From assembly GCA_015039465.1 (NCBI GenBank), contig MU129998.1, positions 88,123 through 145,968 of the forward strand: 57,846 nt of DNA, read 5' to 3'. The translations under genes were made by a program, and so were the position numbers. The notes beneath the pieces are model-generated. The model was not told the DNA's origin. It was given only the letters and a program-made list of their open reading frames with translations, and did not search any database. Position 1 is the stretch's first letter. Each line of letters starts with the position of its first letter. Shown one piece after another: positions 1 through 11,952 of this stretch. Origin of the DNA: Phlegmacium glaucopus (Eukaryota > Basidiomycota > Agaricomycetes > Agaricales > Cortinariaceae).

Positions 1-1
1 A

Positions 2-1258
2 TTGAGCACAGGTGGTCGAGATCGGCGTCCAAGCCCAGGAAGCGATGGCGATGATCTGGATAGTGATGATGGTGGGGAGATAGGCGCGGACGAAGATGAG
101 GAGGTTCTTGCAGCCGTGAGGAAGAGTAAAGTCAAAGAAGCTTCCGCAGAAGTGAGGAAATACCACAAACATGGAACCAAGAGTGTAAGTCAGAGTTAAT
201 CGAAATCACTCAAAACCTTCCTCACATGTATTTAGATGGGCATTAAGCTGAAGACGGCAGAAATTTCTGCTGTAAAAAATCAAGTCTCCATGCGTCGTCC
301 AGCCAAGCCACGCTACAAAAACGGCCACCTCCCATTCGACAACCCTGCTCGTGACCTTGCGACTTGGCGCGATGCAGTCCTTCCTTCCATTATTGATTGG
401 GCTGGGACGCTCGAGGAGCCCTTCGCTGTGAATTCTCATCCCGATCTCCAGGATATTGTTGAAGACAACTGGAAAGAAGAATTCCCAGAGATACCTGCTG
501 ACGATGCTGTCCAGGCTGTGGTAAGTCGGAAGATATGTTGCATTCAGTGGTTATTACTGATATAATTATTGTCATCACTTCCAGGCAAGTTCAGCGATCC
601 GGAACTGGAGAAGTGCCATTGGCAAGCACGCTCTCCTGCGTCTCACAAAAATTTTTGCCGCCGAACCATTCAAGAACTCAAAGAATCAACGCAAGGAATA
701 TGTCGAGAACGAACTGAAGGGGCTATCTTACATCTACCGTGATCCAGTAACCAAGGTAAAGGTATTAATTTATTCCAAAACACATAGCTAATCCGTGGGC
801 TATTAGTCTGGAGCATACCGCTCTGCCGCATTGATGGAAGTGTATGCAGTTCACCAACAGGTTATCATGAAAACGGACGACTTTTATGGCTATGGAGCGG
901 GTGCACTGTCACTGTGCGCTGCAGCGGTATGTCCAAACGAGTCATTCTTATATTTTACTATTTCTGACTGTCAATTTTTTTACTTAAGCATGAGCGAGCG
1001 CTCAAGTTATGGCAAAGTGGTAATGCGCCCACCAAGGACATCAAGAAGAGCTTTGTCCGTAAACCATGGGCCGCTCGGACTGCAGCACACTATAAAGTCG
1101 TTTCCACCCTGTCAAAACGGGTGTGGGGTGAGATCCACGAGGCCTCGTTATCGGTTATTGGGTCGGTTGAGGTCGACGCGACTGCTGATGATAGTGAAAT
1201 GGAAGATCCCGAAGACCTCGTGCAGCTATCGTCTGAGCCAGAGGATGAAGCTGTGTAG
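2..1258 (+). CDS. Hypothetical basidiomycete protein, spliced, 5' partial
   Basis: Five exons read in one frame: 2-184, 236-520, 585-755, 807-926 and 989-1258 (stop TAG 1256-1258). All introns are GT-AG, and together they give about 342 residues with the 5' end beyond the window edge. The N-terminal part is Asp/Glu/Gly-rich and low complexity. The middle contains Trp-rich helical segments such as WRDAVLPSIIDWAG, and the C-terminal tail is acidic (DDSEMEDPEDL). I see no catalytic motif, signal peptide or membrane segment. The style (acidic disordered start, short introns, no known domain) is common for expanded uncharacterised families in Agaricomycetes. Gene structure is well supported; function is unknown. 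The first in-window ATG may not be the true start. Confidence 0.7.
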
Positions 1259-1696
1259 CGTTCGGTAGGCTGGTTAACAGGTATGTCATGGAACTTAGGG
1301 TTTCTGACTCTACTCATGAATGGAACTCGACAGTCTCGACTCATCTCAGCACACGCTAATGTCCTCATCCAATACTATATGGTCTATACCTGTCATGTTA
1401 TGTATCTCTCCTGCGTCCCCTAGCCCATTAACAATGATTTGATCTGAAAACTGTCCCCGAAACTGTCCCAGAAACTGTCACAAAAGCTAGATTCCTGATA
1501 TGAACTGACATTCCTGATATGAACTGACGGAATGGAAACTTATGATACATATAATTACATCTCAGTCACAACTGAATCAGAAATTATTTATGTGACCAGA
1601 AAAATTTCCAGCATCGGAATCCAGTTGTGGGGCATGAAACCGTTATGGCATCGGGAGCGTCATTATGTCGCCACACCAGATCTGGCAGTCTGGTAG
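1259..1696. other. Intergenic, nothing recognised
   Basis: No ORF with coding character. A short direct repeat of CTGATATGAACTGACA-like sequence lies near 1495-1528. Confidence 0.5.
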
Positions 1697-1730
1697 CGTC
1701 TGGCGTGTCTGGCGCCAGACGAGCCAGACG
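1697..1730. repeat. 17-bp imperfect hairpin
   Basis: The arms 1697-1713 and 1714-1730 are reverse complements with two mismatches and no loop, built from repeated GTCTGGC / GCCAGAC. It lies about 30 bp before the point where the P450 fragment begins, so it may mark a rearrangement junction (inference). Confidence 0.6.
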
Positions 1731-1754
1731 GCTGGGGTTTTGCTGATGTATCAA

Positions 1755-2391
1755 TCGTGACTCCAGCATTCGGACCACAACAGATACGAGATCTGACCGA
1801 AATCTTCCTAGAAATCTCGCTCGGGGTCAATATTTCACTTTATCGAGCGTGTATAATTCATAATTATGAAACGTTTTATAGCTACGTGACATCTGGAGCA
1901 CAGAAATTGTCAAGCATGATGGTGCAGCTCCCATCGAGTGCCTTTCCTGGATGGGTCGAACAACTCTCGATATCATCGGTCTTGCAGGTAAAATCATCCC
2001 ATCCTGCCCGTGATCACATTGCTTTTATTTAAACTAAAATCCCCAGGATTCAATTATAAATTCAATGCACTGAGCAGCGACCCCGATAAAAATGAACTTA
2101 TGAAAGCATTTTCAAGGATATTCAAGGCAGGAGAGAAACCGTCCATCAAAGCGATGTATCCTCCTCTGTGTTTCTTAGTTCGTATCAGGATTCCTCTCTA
2201 GCCCGTTTTTACCCTCTAATTTGCATCGGGTTACACCCCGCACCAGATGACGCTGCGACGAAAAGGGCCTCTGCTGTGATGGGCCGTATCGGATCTGACC
2301 TCCTGAAGCAAAGCAAAGTTTCCCTTGAAGATGATAAATGTAGTAAGTCGTCGGGCCGCAAAGATATTCTTTCGCTATTGGTTCAAGCTCC
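1755..2391 (+). pseudogene. Truncated cytochrome P450 fragment (middle exons only)
   Basis: The DNA is closely similar to 34787-35430 of the P450 pseudogene on the same strand and to the inverse of 31500-32160. It covers homologues of exons 4-7 with their introns, from the CCAGCATTCGGACC segment to the Ser/Lys-rich linker. Similarity starts abruptly near 1755 and stops near 2391. The membrane anchor, I-helix, ExxR and heme-binding cysteine are absent. Relative to the 35-kb copy it has a 12-base deletion in the exon 6 equivalent. Because introns are kept, it arose by DNA duplication rather than retroposition. It cannot encode a functional enzyme. Confidence 0.85.
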
Positions 2392-3592
2392 TATTATCTA
2401 TGAACAAAGCTGAACCATAGATCGTGCACCCTGGACGACAAGATAAGACAGGGGAACATGGACACCAATAAGACTCACGACGAAAGACTTGAATGCTTCA
2501 AAACACTGCATAACGACAATTCGATTAGCAAGAGGGACTAGGCCTTTTTCAAGGTATGCCCCTGGATCCGGGACCGGTGGAACGCATCTCTGCGCTATGG
2601 TCGTCTGGGATAGAAAATAGGCACGCCACCGACCATGGTGATGCCGGGAATTGCTTGTGATTTCACCATAGGATAGCCGGCTAATTTACAGCGTAGGTCA
2701 TTGTGATAGAAGGCCGAAATAGCCTCAGCAATAAGGATCCATGCGGTTAGTACGACACTATAAGATCGCGTTGGGATATTCAAATTCGGAGAGAAAAGTG
2801 CAACAAACCTGGACAGTTAAACCGGCATACCGCACATAATGAAGGATAACTCCTTTCGTTGATATATGGCTCGTCGTATTGGAACATTCCTAAGATAAAG
2901 CTTGTAAAGTCGACTGATTCCTCTCCTTTGACAGTATCTTTCATATAGTGGAAGAACAATCGATCGCTTTGGCCAAGGGTTCCTGGGGTCGCCTTTTGTT
3001 GGCCAGAATGACTGGGAACATAAGGGGATCAGGTAGATGTGCTGAAGTGAAGAAAGTGGCAGTATCGACTGTGTCAACATGGACATTGAGATGCAGTCAA
3101 CTCTGTCCAATCGCTGCCGGATTTGGCGGATGGAAGCATGACCAGCTCAACGAGTGTAAGAGTTAATAAATATGGAAGTCTCGACGATCAGCATTCAATG
3201 ACATTGATTAGACCTTTGGGCGTAAGGTGTCTTACACTCTGTTCATTCAGCATTTCATGGATGGCACGTTTGGAGGTCGGGGAATAATCACCGTTTAATG
3301 AGCGTCCGTACGATTCCCGCCAAAGGCCAAATGCTCGGCCCCAAGTTGAAACCTCTCCACGAAATAATTCAAATTCAATTTGACTGATGGGGAAAAGGCA
3401 ATATGGCACAAGACCTTTCTTTTCTTTTCTTTTTTGGTAATCTGCTTGTCCTTTGAACCTTCGAACCACATTGTGAGCGAAAGTTATGAAATAAAGTCTT
3501 GAAAGTAGGTTTGGGCAAGTTCTGTCTCTCTCCAAGGGCCTTAAATTTTCAAAAAAAAAGTGCCAAACATTCGAACCAAGTTCAAACTTTTG
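2392..3592. other. No gene recognised
   Basis: Only short ORFs without family resemblance or splice-consistent structure. The longest minus-strand frame in the area (ending at 3188) runs into a low-complexity repeat and is not convincing. Confidence 0.5.
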
Positions 3593-3920
3593 TAAGGTTG
3601 CCGAACCTTGAACTGGACTAGTCTCGTACATTTTCACATGGGTGGGTTCGCTTAGTTGAGCCCAGAACTGGACTGTAAAACGTCTTGCAATGTGGTTTGC
3701 ATAAAATAGTCGTAGCAGGCGTTTGATCTGACTGACAGTCACATTTCCTCGGCTAAATTTGATTGACGGGTGGTCACATCGCTGCAAATTTTTTATTCCA
3801 ACCATATTTGACCATATTGCAAGACCCTGTAAAGTCCGGTTCAAGCAAAAATGTGAACTTTGGACCGAACTTTCGGTCAAGAGTTCGGTCCGGACCTTGG
3901 TTCAGAACCGGACAACGGCA
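3593..3920. repeat. Possible decayed hAT-like non-autonomous element (GGTTC-rich)
   Basis: The segment opens with AAGGTTGCCGAACCTTG and ends with GAACCGGACAACGGCATCC, with repeated GAACC/GGTTC/CGGAC words throughout. It resembles the better preserved element at 53641-53913 (TAGTGTTGCCGAAG ... GGCAACACTA). I could not find a clean target-site duplication, so the ends are approximate. Confidence 0.35.
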
Positions 3921-5079
3921 TCCCCGTATTTACTTCCCTCCATTCGAAAATTTGGCACGGCATAAAATCGATGAGAATTCAAATGCATAGAAAGATTGCA
4001 ACAAGTCATCTCGATTGCTAACTCACCTTGTCAAGTTTTGCGCTGCTTGACTGACTTCTATTCCGGCTATCTCAGCGCCCATACCCGGTTATCCCAAGAA
4101 GAAAAATTGTTTGCATGATTTTATACGAACCTGGCTTAGTTATTTCAAATGGTGACATACCTATGGAAAAAGTAATCATCCCTGATACCATTCTTATCTC
4201 TACCATCACAAAAAAAATGCCTACGAGGTATTTGTCGATTGAATATGGTTTCCGCCATTGTACGATTGCTATATTATCGACTCAGACTACTGGCGATGGA
4301 TTGGACAACGCCAGACAATGCGCCGATCATTTGTTATCTTCGTCGGGAATTGAATCCGCAGCTATCTCGTTTCAAGTTGTGAAAAACGCGGGAGAAGGTT
4401 GCTCTAAAGGAGAATTCATTTAGCTTTGATAAAATTTCGTGACAGTCCCAAGCGCGCAGATTAGAATAAGCGATAGGTTTTATGCTGTTTTATGACGCGA
4501 GATAAGCCCTGTCCGCCCCCATCCCGCGAATTCACAGTAGTCTATCACAAAATAGGATGGCACGGGGCATTCCGGGAATCAAATGGCAGAGCGTCCAATA
4601 TGGACGAGAAGAAAGTCGATTACCAGACAACGCTGTTACTATTATTTTCCCTATAACACGATGCAACTCAAACATAATCACCGGCCCCACGACAAGCCAT
4701 CATACTAACCCTCCCCTAGTATGTCTCACTTCGTCGTACCTACTGCCAGTCAGTCGGTACTTGAAAGACAGAGGGACCTCTTCCCACCAAAATTCAGACA
4801 TCGGAAACCGAGGCAATGAACAGCTACCCACTACTGTCACACCATGCGCCCGAAAACGGCGTTCTAATTTGGAAGTTAGGGGATCTAGCCTAGGGGTCGG
4901 TCGCTTCGGGCGTACCAGGGCGTACCCTCGTTAGTGCACCATGAGGTGGGAAAAAGGGGAAAGGCTGAGAGACGCTGGGAAAGGCACTAGGGGCCTGGCA
5001 GTTTAACGTCTGCATGGGGCTACCACCTTTTAAGACTTAAACTAATACAAAAAAAGAAAAAGCGTGTTCGCTGAAAAGT
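3921..5079. other. No gene recognised
   Basis: Two ORFs of about 100-125 codons on the plus strand (4115-4423, 4557-4934) show no recognisable family or introns and look like chance frames. The last about 100 bp are the promoter region of the terpene synthase. Confidence 0.45.
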
Positions 5080-5088
5080 ATATATAAA
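5080..5088 (+). promoter_or_regulatory. TATA box of the terpene synthase gene
   Basis: ATATATAAA lies about 42 bp upstream of the ATG at 5131, a plausible distance for a short 5' leader in fungi. Confidence 0.55.
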
Positions 5089-5130
5089 ACATAACATACC
5101 AGAGTTCTCGCTGAAAATTTCATTACATCT

Positions 5131-6426
5131 ATGGCTCCGCAACTCGGAATTACACACTTCCGTCTCCCAGATATCGTGCCTGGAAAAGAGTGGCCATTCT
5201 CATGCCCTACGCATTCTCTGGACCCGAAACCAATAAATACGGAAAGCTTACGATGGCTCAAGAGCTTTGGCCAGCATAGCGAAAGGGATCTGCTGAAATT
5301 TTCGCGGTACAGGATCGAGGTCCTGATAGCATGGTCGTATCGACATGCCGGTCCTGATCACTACCAACTGTGTTCACATTTAATGCATTTGTTCTGGCTG
5401 ATCGACGACACCACGGATAAGCAGACGACAGAGGCGGCTCTGAGGGACGTAGATCATATGAAGATAGCCTTGGCGTAGGTCCAATGTTCCCATCCTTGAC
5501 ATATCACCTCAGTCCCTTTGCAGAGACCCGTTTGCACCACCACCACGAAATGAAGGAGTTCTAGGAAAAGCAGTGCGAAGGTTAGTAAAACGTTAATGTC
5601 AAATTTCACCATGCCAACTATCATCAGCTTCTGGAGCATGGTTCTCACGAAACTTAACCCTCCTCCGGCAACGAAGGCCCGATTTATCAGAAATTTCACG
5701 TCATACATAAATTCACTGCCAGAAGAAGCTGAGGATAGGCAGACTGGGCGCCTTCGAAACATTGAGGAGCATTTCCATCTCCGTCGGCAAACCGGAGGTC
5801 ATGTTCCTGCATTTGATTTTTTATACATGCCTTTCGAGCTTCCAGACGCGATCGCAGACCACCCACACATCGACAGAATGACGATTGCAGTAGGAGACCT
5901 AATTATTACCGCGAATGTGAGTCGGCGGGAGCAAGTACCCTTTTTCTTTACTGACCAAATTTCATTCCCAAAGGACATTTATTCCTGGAACGTCGAACAA
6001 GCTGGAGGTCAAATGACTGTCGCGCACAATATCATCGATGTTGTTCAGCGGGAAAAGGGACTCGACGTGCAAGAAGCTTTCGATTTTGTAGGAGGGATGT
6101 ATTTGGACATCCAAAAGGGTCTTTTGGACGATTTGAAGAATTTGCCAACCTTTGAAGGCCCTGAAAATGAAGTATTGAAGTTCTACATCGAGGGACTGGT
6201 GGAATGGGTTCAAGGGAATGTCGAGTTTTCGTTGGTGAGCGGTCGTTACTTCAGGGACTCAATAGGAGAGGCCGACGTAAGGAAAACCAGGCTGGTAGCC
6301 ATCTACCCTCCAAAACGCTCCCTATTAGGACTTTGGGTCATGCTGCAGGCCTATTTCGCTTTCTTTATGGATTGGTTAATGTATATGATCCAGCGCTACA
6401 TTCTCCTCCGTTACAAACAGCTCTAG
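5131..6426 (+). CDS. Class I sesquiterpene synthase
   Basis: Likely a farnesyl-diphosphate cyclase of the fungal class I terpene synthase family (soluble, Mg2+-dependent). Exons: 5131-5474, 5524-5580, 5628-5916, 5974-6426; introns are GT-AG and phases are consistent, giving 380 residues. The aspartate-rich motif is IDDTTD (D92-D96). The NSE motif NDIYSWNVE starts at N230, with N, S234 and E238 all present and split by the last intron exactly after N230. An SGRYF motif near the C-terminus supplies the usual Arg-Tyr. The usual Trp after NVE is Phe here (VEFSLVSGRYF), and the last about 35 residues are hydrophobic and unusual for the family. A TATA box precedes it. No intact P450 is adjacent; the nearest is 24 kb away. 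Product not predictable from sequence. Confidence 0.9.
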
Positions 6427-8449
6427 TAGAACTCCACCTGAATATAATGGTAGATGAAAGAACTCGCTTGATAGTTATTACCTGTCAGAATTGTCGTAAC
6501 AGGGAGCGTTAGGAAAAATATTTCATACACAGCGAACCCAACGTACTACTTACTTTCTGCAGAAAAAGTCCAACAACCTGATCCAAAAGAAACATCAATC
6601 ACCACATCTCCAACGCCAGGTGAAACGCCAGAAATCTTGGATGAGGAGAATAGGGGTTACCATTAAATCTCGGCTACCCCAGCGGTCAGTCTTGTGCAGG
6701 TCGTGGCCCACGCACGCCCGGTTAACGGTATTTGTGTTATTGGCCGTTTGCACTGAAAGTTGGCGGTGGTCACATTACGTGACGTGGGCAATTCTTCGGC
6801 TGTCCGAATGGAATTGATAATCTCAGGAACTACTGCGCGTCACTAGACAGCTCGCGTAAAACAAGGTAAAACAGTGTGCCGGAATCAAATTTCCATATAC
6901 GGCTGGGAACGAGGCTGCAGAGAAGCAGATCTTTGGTACTCTATCTATTTGAGCAGGAGGATGCGGTATCAGGCGGTATCTCATCCGGTCTAACTGATGT
7001 ATGAGCTCGAGTCGATCCAGAAATCTCATTCTTAAGCAGAATCCCGCAAATCCCTTCTTTCTGCATCGTGATTCGTTGTATTTAGCGAAAGCATAGCCAG
7101 TATTCGAATTGGTTTGAGTGGGCCATTCCCTTCAGCCATGGCAGTATCCGAGTTCTGTTAGATCAGTTATCGAACAGATATTTTACGGGGAGCTCACTTA
7201 TCCGCATATCCCTTGAAACGCCATGACTTTTATTTTAAAGCCGATCCAGGAGTCCAGGACATGCAGGATGGGGTTTTTTCGTGCTCCTCCTGTCGACTGG
7301 AAGCTTTCTAACTGAATTAATAGGGCGCTGTAGATTACACCGGTCAGATTTGGTGGAATGAAAGATGGCGGACAGACCTTGTAAGCTTTGGACTTTTGGT
7401 TTGATTGGCAGCCAAATGTCGGCACTTCAGCTGAGTTTAAAATAACATTGCCTCCGCTGTGCAAAGTCCGAGATCTGAGGACTATTCAGAAGCCGACCGG
7501 CTAAACCCGCACGAATAGATTACCCCAGGTTATATAAGACCGAATTCTCAATACTGAGAACTCGGAAATCCCAACCAACATTTCACCGAGACCCTTCAAT
7601 CCCAATTTTAAACCCTCCTCCCTGTTGACCTTCAGCTATCCGAGTCGTAACCCGACAACAGCAGGCATATTTATCTGATGTGCGTCTAAGGTGACAGAAT
7701 GCAGAATATGAGAGTCGTTCCAGAACGAAAGAATCGAGAGCTTGACGTTGGAAAATAATGACAGAGCTGCGAGTTAGAGAAGCGTGGAAGCGTTCATTTG
7801 CCCAGTAAGAGTTTGTCAAGAAGTGGCAGTTGCAGGCGACATGAAATATCAGCAAGGCGAAGGCAGACGGCTGAAATACCAATAGTGTCAGACGCTGGTG
7901 TCAACATCGCTAGCAGACCAAGTGATTGCTGAACTTAAAATATTTGTATGGCACGTATATCATGTAATAAATCAGATTCCATTGGGGGGCTCACAATTTT
8001 CATGCAAGTTTTCATGCGCATTGCCATCACTAACATTCTAAGTTCGAAGTAAATGAGGGATATGAATCAACATCACACTAAAGAATGAGGCTTGTCAAAC
8101 CTCTCTTCGTTGCAAGGTCATGGTGCTGTTATATGAATTTAATGATTCCGACTAGGAATATCGCGGTGCTCTGTTAAAAGATGAGCATCAGTAAACCGTA
8201 GTTTTATTTTTCGGGTTTTTTCGGTTTTTCGGTTCCTAGAAACCTGGAAAAAAAAACTTTGTAACAAATAAAGTACGATATTGCTACAATTGTGTTCCAA
8301 ACCCTGTCAGGACTCAGGAACTGGCAGCAGGTTTCCAGGTTGTGCGGCTTCCGAAAGCGGAAGGTCACATGACAAATTGAAGCTCCGCGCAGTAGTGATA
8401 TGTGTGACTCGAGTCGCGAGCCCAACATATACTTTTTACTAAATTTTAG
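6427..8449. other. 2-kb stretch without a recognised gene
   Basis: ORFs on both strands stay below 100 codons and show no family resemblance. The last bases (TTACTAAATTTTAG before 8450) look like an intron branch site and 3' splice site for the GC-rich ORF that follows, so an upstream exon may lie in this stretch. Confidence 0.4.
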
Positions 8450-8972
8450 CATGAACTACGAGTACCCGATGACATTGGAGAAGGAGGCGCTGACGACCCT
8501 GAGCCACTTGAAGACCACCAGGCCGGAGTGGGGGGAGATGTCGAGGTCGTTGAAGGAGCACAACAAGAAGAGTGAGGGCAGGTGCTGGATGGACTTGACG
8601 GTGGACTCGGACATGAAGGCAAAGTGGCCGATCGTGAAGGTGATCAGGGACAGATACTCCGACAGTTTGACCCTAGACATCAAGTTCCACGTCTGGTTGA
8701 TCGCCCCCTGGATGGTCCACATAGAGATGACGGAGGAGGAGGGGGGGTGGACAGCGCAGGAGGTCTTGTCGCTGCCCGACTGGTTCATGGTCGGGGGGAC
8801 CTTCGAGGAGGACGCCTTGGGGTGCGGCCACAGCGAGGAGTTCTTGAAGCGCACAATGATCAGCAGCACCGACAAGAACAGGAGGATCTCCGGGTCATCC
8901 ACGGGGGTTGTCGTGAACGAGGCCATTTCGGACAGCACGTACATCCAGCGCTTGGCGGAAACCAACCCCTAG
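8450..8972 (+). CDS. GC-rich orphan ORF, possibly a thioredoxin-fold protein or gene fragment
   Basis: From the ATG at 8451 to TAG at 8970-8972 there are 173 codons, nearly all ending in G or C (AAG, GAG, TTG, ATC, GTC), against an AT-leaning background. The strong acceptor TTACTAAATTTTAG directly before 8450 favours the plus strand and suggests this is an internal or terminal exon. An opposite-strand frame of 169 codons (8965-8456) is also open, so orientation is not certain. The segment W..DLTVDSDMK..WPIVKVIRDRYSD followed by LDIKFHVW loosely recalls the strand-helix-strand start of DsbA/thioredoxin-fold proteins, but no CxxC is present. Composition unlike its neighbours suggests a recent arrival or a fragment of a highly expressed gene (inference). 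Confidence 0.45.
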
Positions 8973-10263
8973 AACCCTTCAATGGTAAACGTTCCTTATA
9001 ACCATAGCAACGAACCATAGCCAGGAAGAAAATGTATTCGGCTGAGACCGTCGTATCAGCACCACCTAGAACGATGAAGAGTTTCTCGAAAGTTAGGCAT
9101 CCATTGTAACCCAGTACAACTTACCGTCATACATAAAACTCGCAGTGAACTTCAAATCTGTGATGTCTTCCATGGGAGAGGGAGCTTTCATCTCTGAGCG
9201 CCGTAGATACAAAAGACGGAATGGCATTGCCAGCAGCCTGAAATATGTAAGTTGTGGAACAGGGTGAATCAATGATTCTATACCATTTCCTGCTTGGTAT
9301 GTGTCTTTTCCCGAAGATATAGATAACTCACTCATGACTTCCTGTCCAGATGTTCATAAAAGGCGCAAGCAGAACTCGATTCTGTCATTGTACAACTCTC
9401 CTATCTTGAGCGATGAAGTTTTGACTCAATCATTTAGCTCTCCAGGCAAGGAAGCCCAACGGGATTCACGCAACGCAGTACGGGCACCGGATCTGTCCTG
9501 GAATGTATTTCGCCAAAGCTTCGCTTTTCGCGTGCATTGCAACATCCCTTGACATTTTCAATATTGATAAAGTCAGTGTAACTGGCGTTCCCATCGTTCC
9601 TGTTACTTCTGGGATCATAATAGTCAGATGTATGGAGGATTATCTACTTACGGTTCCTCCCCCCACCTTTTCTTGCTTGCAGTCATCTAAAGCCATCCCA
9701 ATGTTCCATTAAACCTCGCTCAGAGAAAGCAGCATCCTTAATTGCAGATTTACTTTAAACCGCTTATCATTGCTCTTTGATTCCAGGAGGTTTTTTTGTT
9801 TGGGCACACGCGCCATTTTCTCTCCTTTCTCGTTAGATATCTTGCTTCGATCTAGACTTGAGCGCTCCCAGTCAAAGTTGGTTATGAGCTAACCTGTTTA
9901 AATCTGAGCTCCGCTGCGCATGCAGAGAAGCATGGTAAACCACATAGTTTGTCCATTTTACAGAATTGTTTCCGGGGTTTTCTGTGCTCATTTTACGAAT
10001 GTCAACCCCGATGTTTCAGATTTCTCTGTGCCTTCCTGCGTCAGTCTGATCTATGCTGTGAATCTATGCTTATTCCAGAACTAATACACGTCCGTTTTCT
10101 GATACTGAATTATGATATTATCTGTGCTAGTCCATTCCCATCTGTGTTCGTCTGCGGCTGTCACTATTTCCTCAACCCCTCTGTTGTCTCGCCTCGAAAT
10201 CCTGTCATTAGATACTAAGGTCAAGGAATTTAACAGTAATATAGTACATACACGTACCTCATA
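8973..10263. other. No confident gene; possible decayed minus-strand gene near 9100-9720
   Basis: On the minus strand a GT-AG intron (about 9600-9650) joins short open segments, one reading TNDGNASYTDFINIEN. Stops and frame changes prevent a coherent model. The rest shows nothing. Confidence 0.3.
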
Positions 10264-11951
10264 TCAAGTATCACCTGAATCACCTTGAGCTGCAGCAGTG
10301 GCCGTCTTTCCCGCTGCCGCTTTCATTTTCTTGCCTTGTGCTTCGTATTTCTGCGTAAGAAACCCAATAAGCATAAGTATTGTATCAAGCAAAGTATATA
10401 CCTACCTTTACCGTCTCTTTGTCAAGTTTCTTGTATACCTCCCTGAACTCGGCCTCTGTAACATCGGGATGCGTCTCCTTATAAAATATTGCATACAAAT
10501 TTCTGAATAAGAATTAGTAAGAAATAATATAAGGGAAAGAATTGATAGGTACCGAGCAGTCAATAATGTCCTCGAAGGTTCTAACACCTTCGGTTTCTTT
10601 GGCTTAGTTGGTACCTTTGGCAGAGTTGGACCAGTTGGTTGGGTATTGGTTTGAGGCACTTCGTTTGGAGGAGCTGGGATCGAGAGGCCAGCACTATGAT
10701 AATAAAATTAATGTTGGCAAATTATAACGGGGGTTGTTAATGTACAGCGGGTCCATCTTTCAAGTTGTAGGGTAGTCATTACTAGTTAAAACATCCGTTT
10801 CAAAAAGGAATTGACATTACCAGTGCTCGGTGTGAAGATCGCGCAGCTTGAGCACCTTCCCCGGCCACCACTGTACTTGTAGTAGCCTGCTCAAAGATGA
10901 AAATGAGATCAGCCACATCAGCGTGAAGCTATAAGGAAATGTACTTACCGTTACGACGGTTACGTGACTTATGTCAGCAGTTGCAGTCACTTCGAGTGTA
11001 GAACTTGCATCGAGGATAGAAGTGGTGTTGAGGGTAGTTGAGTCGAGGATAGGGGGTGCTTCAAGTGTGGGGATTGCGTCAAGGATAGGAGGTGCGATAG
11101 AAGTTGCGTCATCGAGGATGGAAGTTGCCAGTGTGTTGTCGAGGATACTAGAAGTTGCGTCACCAAGGATAGAAGTTGCGTCGCCATGGATAGGAGTTGC
11201 TTTGAGGGTAGAAATACCCGCGGGTTCAGCAACTGGAAACTGAGAAACGGCATGTGTAGCGGGTATAATCGGAAGGACTGGTTGTTCTGCGATGGCTGAA
11301 TGCATATTTTCTATCGTTATAGCAGGGTTTGAACTGTTCAAAGAGCTTGAAATGGGTGTAGCCGAATTTAAGGAGGGAGCCAATGGTGCAGAGGTAGATG
11401 AAGATGGCCCTGAAGCCAGAAGTGAGCCAATATAGTTGATAGTCTAACATTAGCGATGAGCAGACACTTCACCTTCGCTATCAAGGTCAATAATTTCGTG
11501 GTTGGGAGGCGGTGCTTGGTTCTTTCGCCTTTTCTTCATTTTGGGTGCACGGTTGTTGTCGTCTTCCGCCTTTCGCTTGATAATTGATGGAACTCGACCT
11601 ATCAAAGTCTGACATTGTTAGATGAGGTGAAGGTGATAAATCTACTTACGTTTCAATTGACCAGATTGTCGATGGTAACGATTCCAGCCAGGGTAACGGT
11701 GAGTGGCAAATTCCTGCACTTTCCAGTCGCCATGGCACCAGCGGAACTCTGGATATTTTTGGGCCATCATATAGCCGAAGTACTTCATAGCTTGGTCAAT
11801 CTTCTTGGCCCATGTCTCGGGATCGAGGCGCCAGTAATAGAGATCGTTCCAGGCCGTAGTCGCGGTCTTGGACATTTCTTCAAGTCGCTGACTTGAAACC
11901 TTTTCTCCTGATTCGTCACAAAGAAAACCAAATTTATCAGGTACCTCATTC
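10264..11951 (-). pseudogene. CACTA-element accessory gene, copy A (3' part)
   Basis: Minus-strand exons continue from 11951 downwards. The first covers a conserved Trp-rich block (WNDLYYWRLDPETWAKK, YPEFRWCHGDWK). The next is a Lys/Arg-rich nuclear-localisation stretch (KMKKRRKN) with an IDLDSE end. A long Ser/Thr/Ala/Ile/Leu/Asp repeat region follows (repeats of the type ATSILDDAT around 11000-11200). The last exons are Pro/Lys-rich and helical, ending at 10264. The 5' exons are missing: at 11952 the gene is cut by a hAT-like terminus. Copy B (14301-15639) supplies the missing 5' part, and the shared 694 bp are about 99 % identical. Likely the second, DNA-binding or accessory ORF of the transposon (inference from position and tail-to-tail linkage). 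Confidence 0.7.
11258..11951. repeat. 694-bp direct duplication, copy A
   Basis: Aligned by eye base for base with 14301-14994. The length is equal with no indels and I count 7 differences. All are G/C here and A/T in copy B. Confidence 0.93.
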
Positions 11952-11952
11952 C

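Noticed and set aside
3188..3880. 230-codon minus-strand ORF
   Set aside because: It runs through a GGTTC/GAACC-rich repeat, has no introns or recognisable motif, and its composition follows the repeat.
8456..8965. 169-codon minus-strand ORF in the GC island
   Set aside because: High GC3 opens both strands. The acceptor site before 8450 favours the plus strand, so the minus frame is treated as its shadow.
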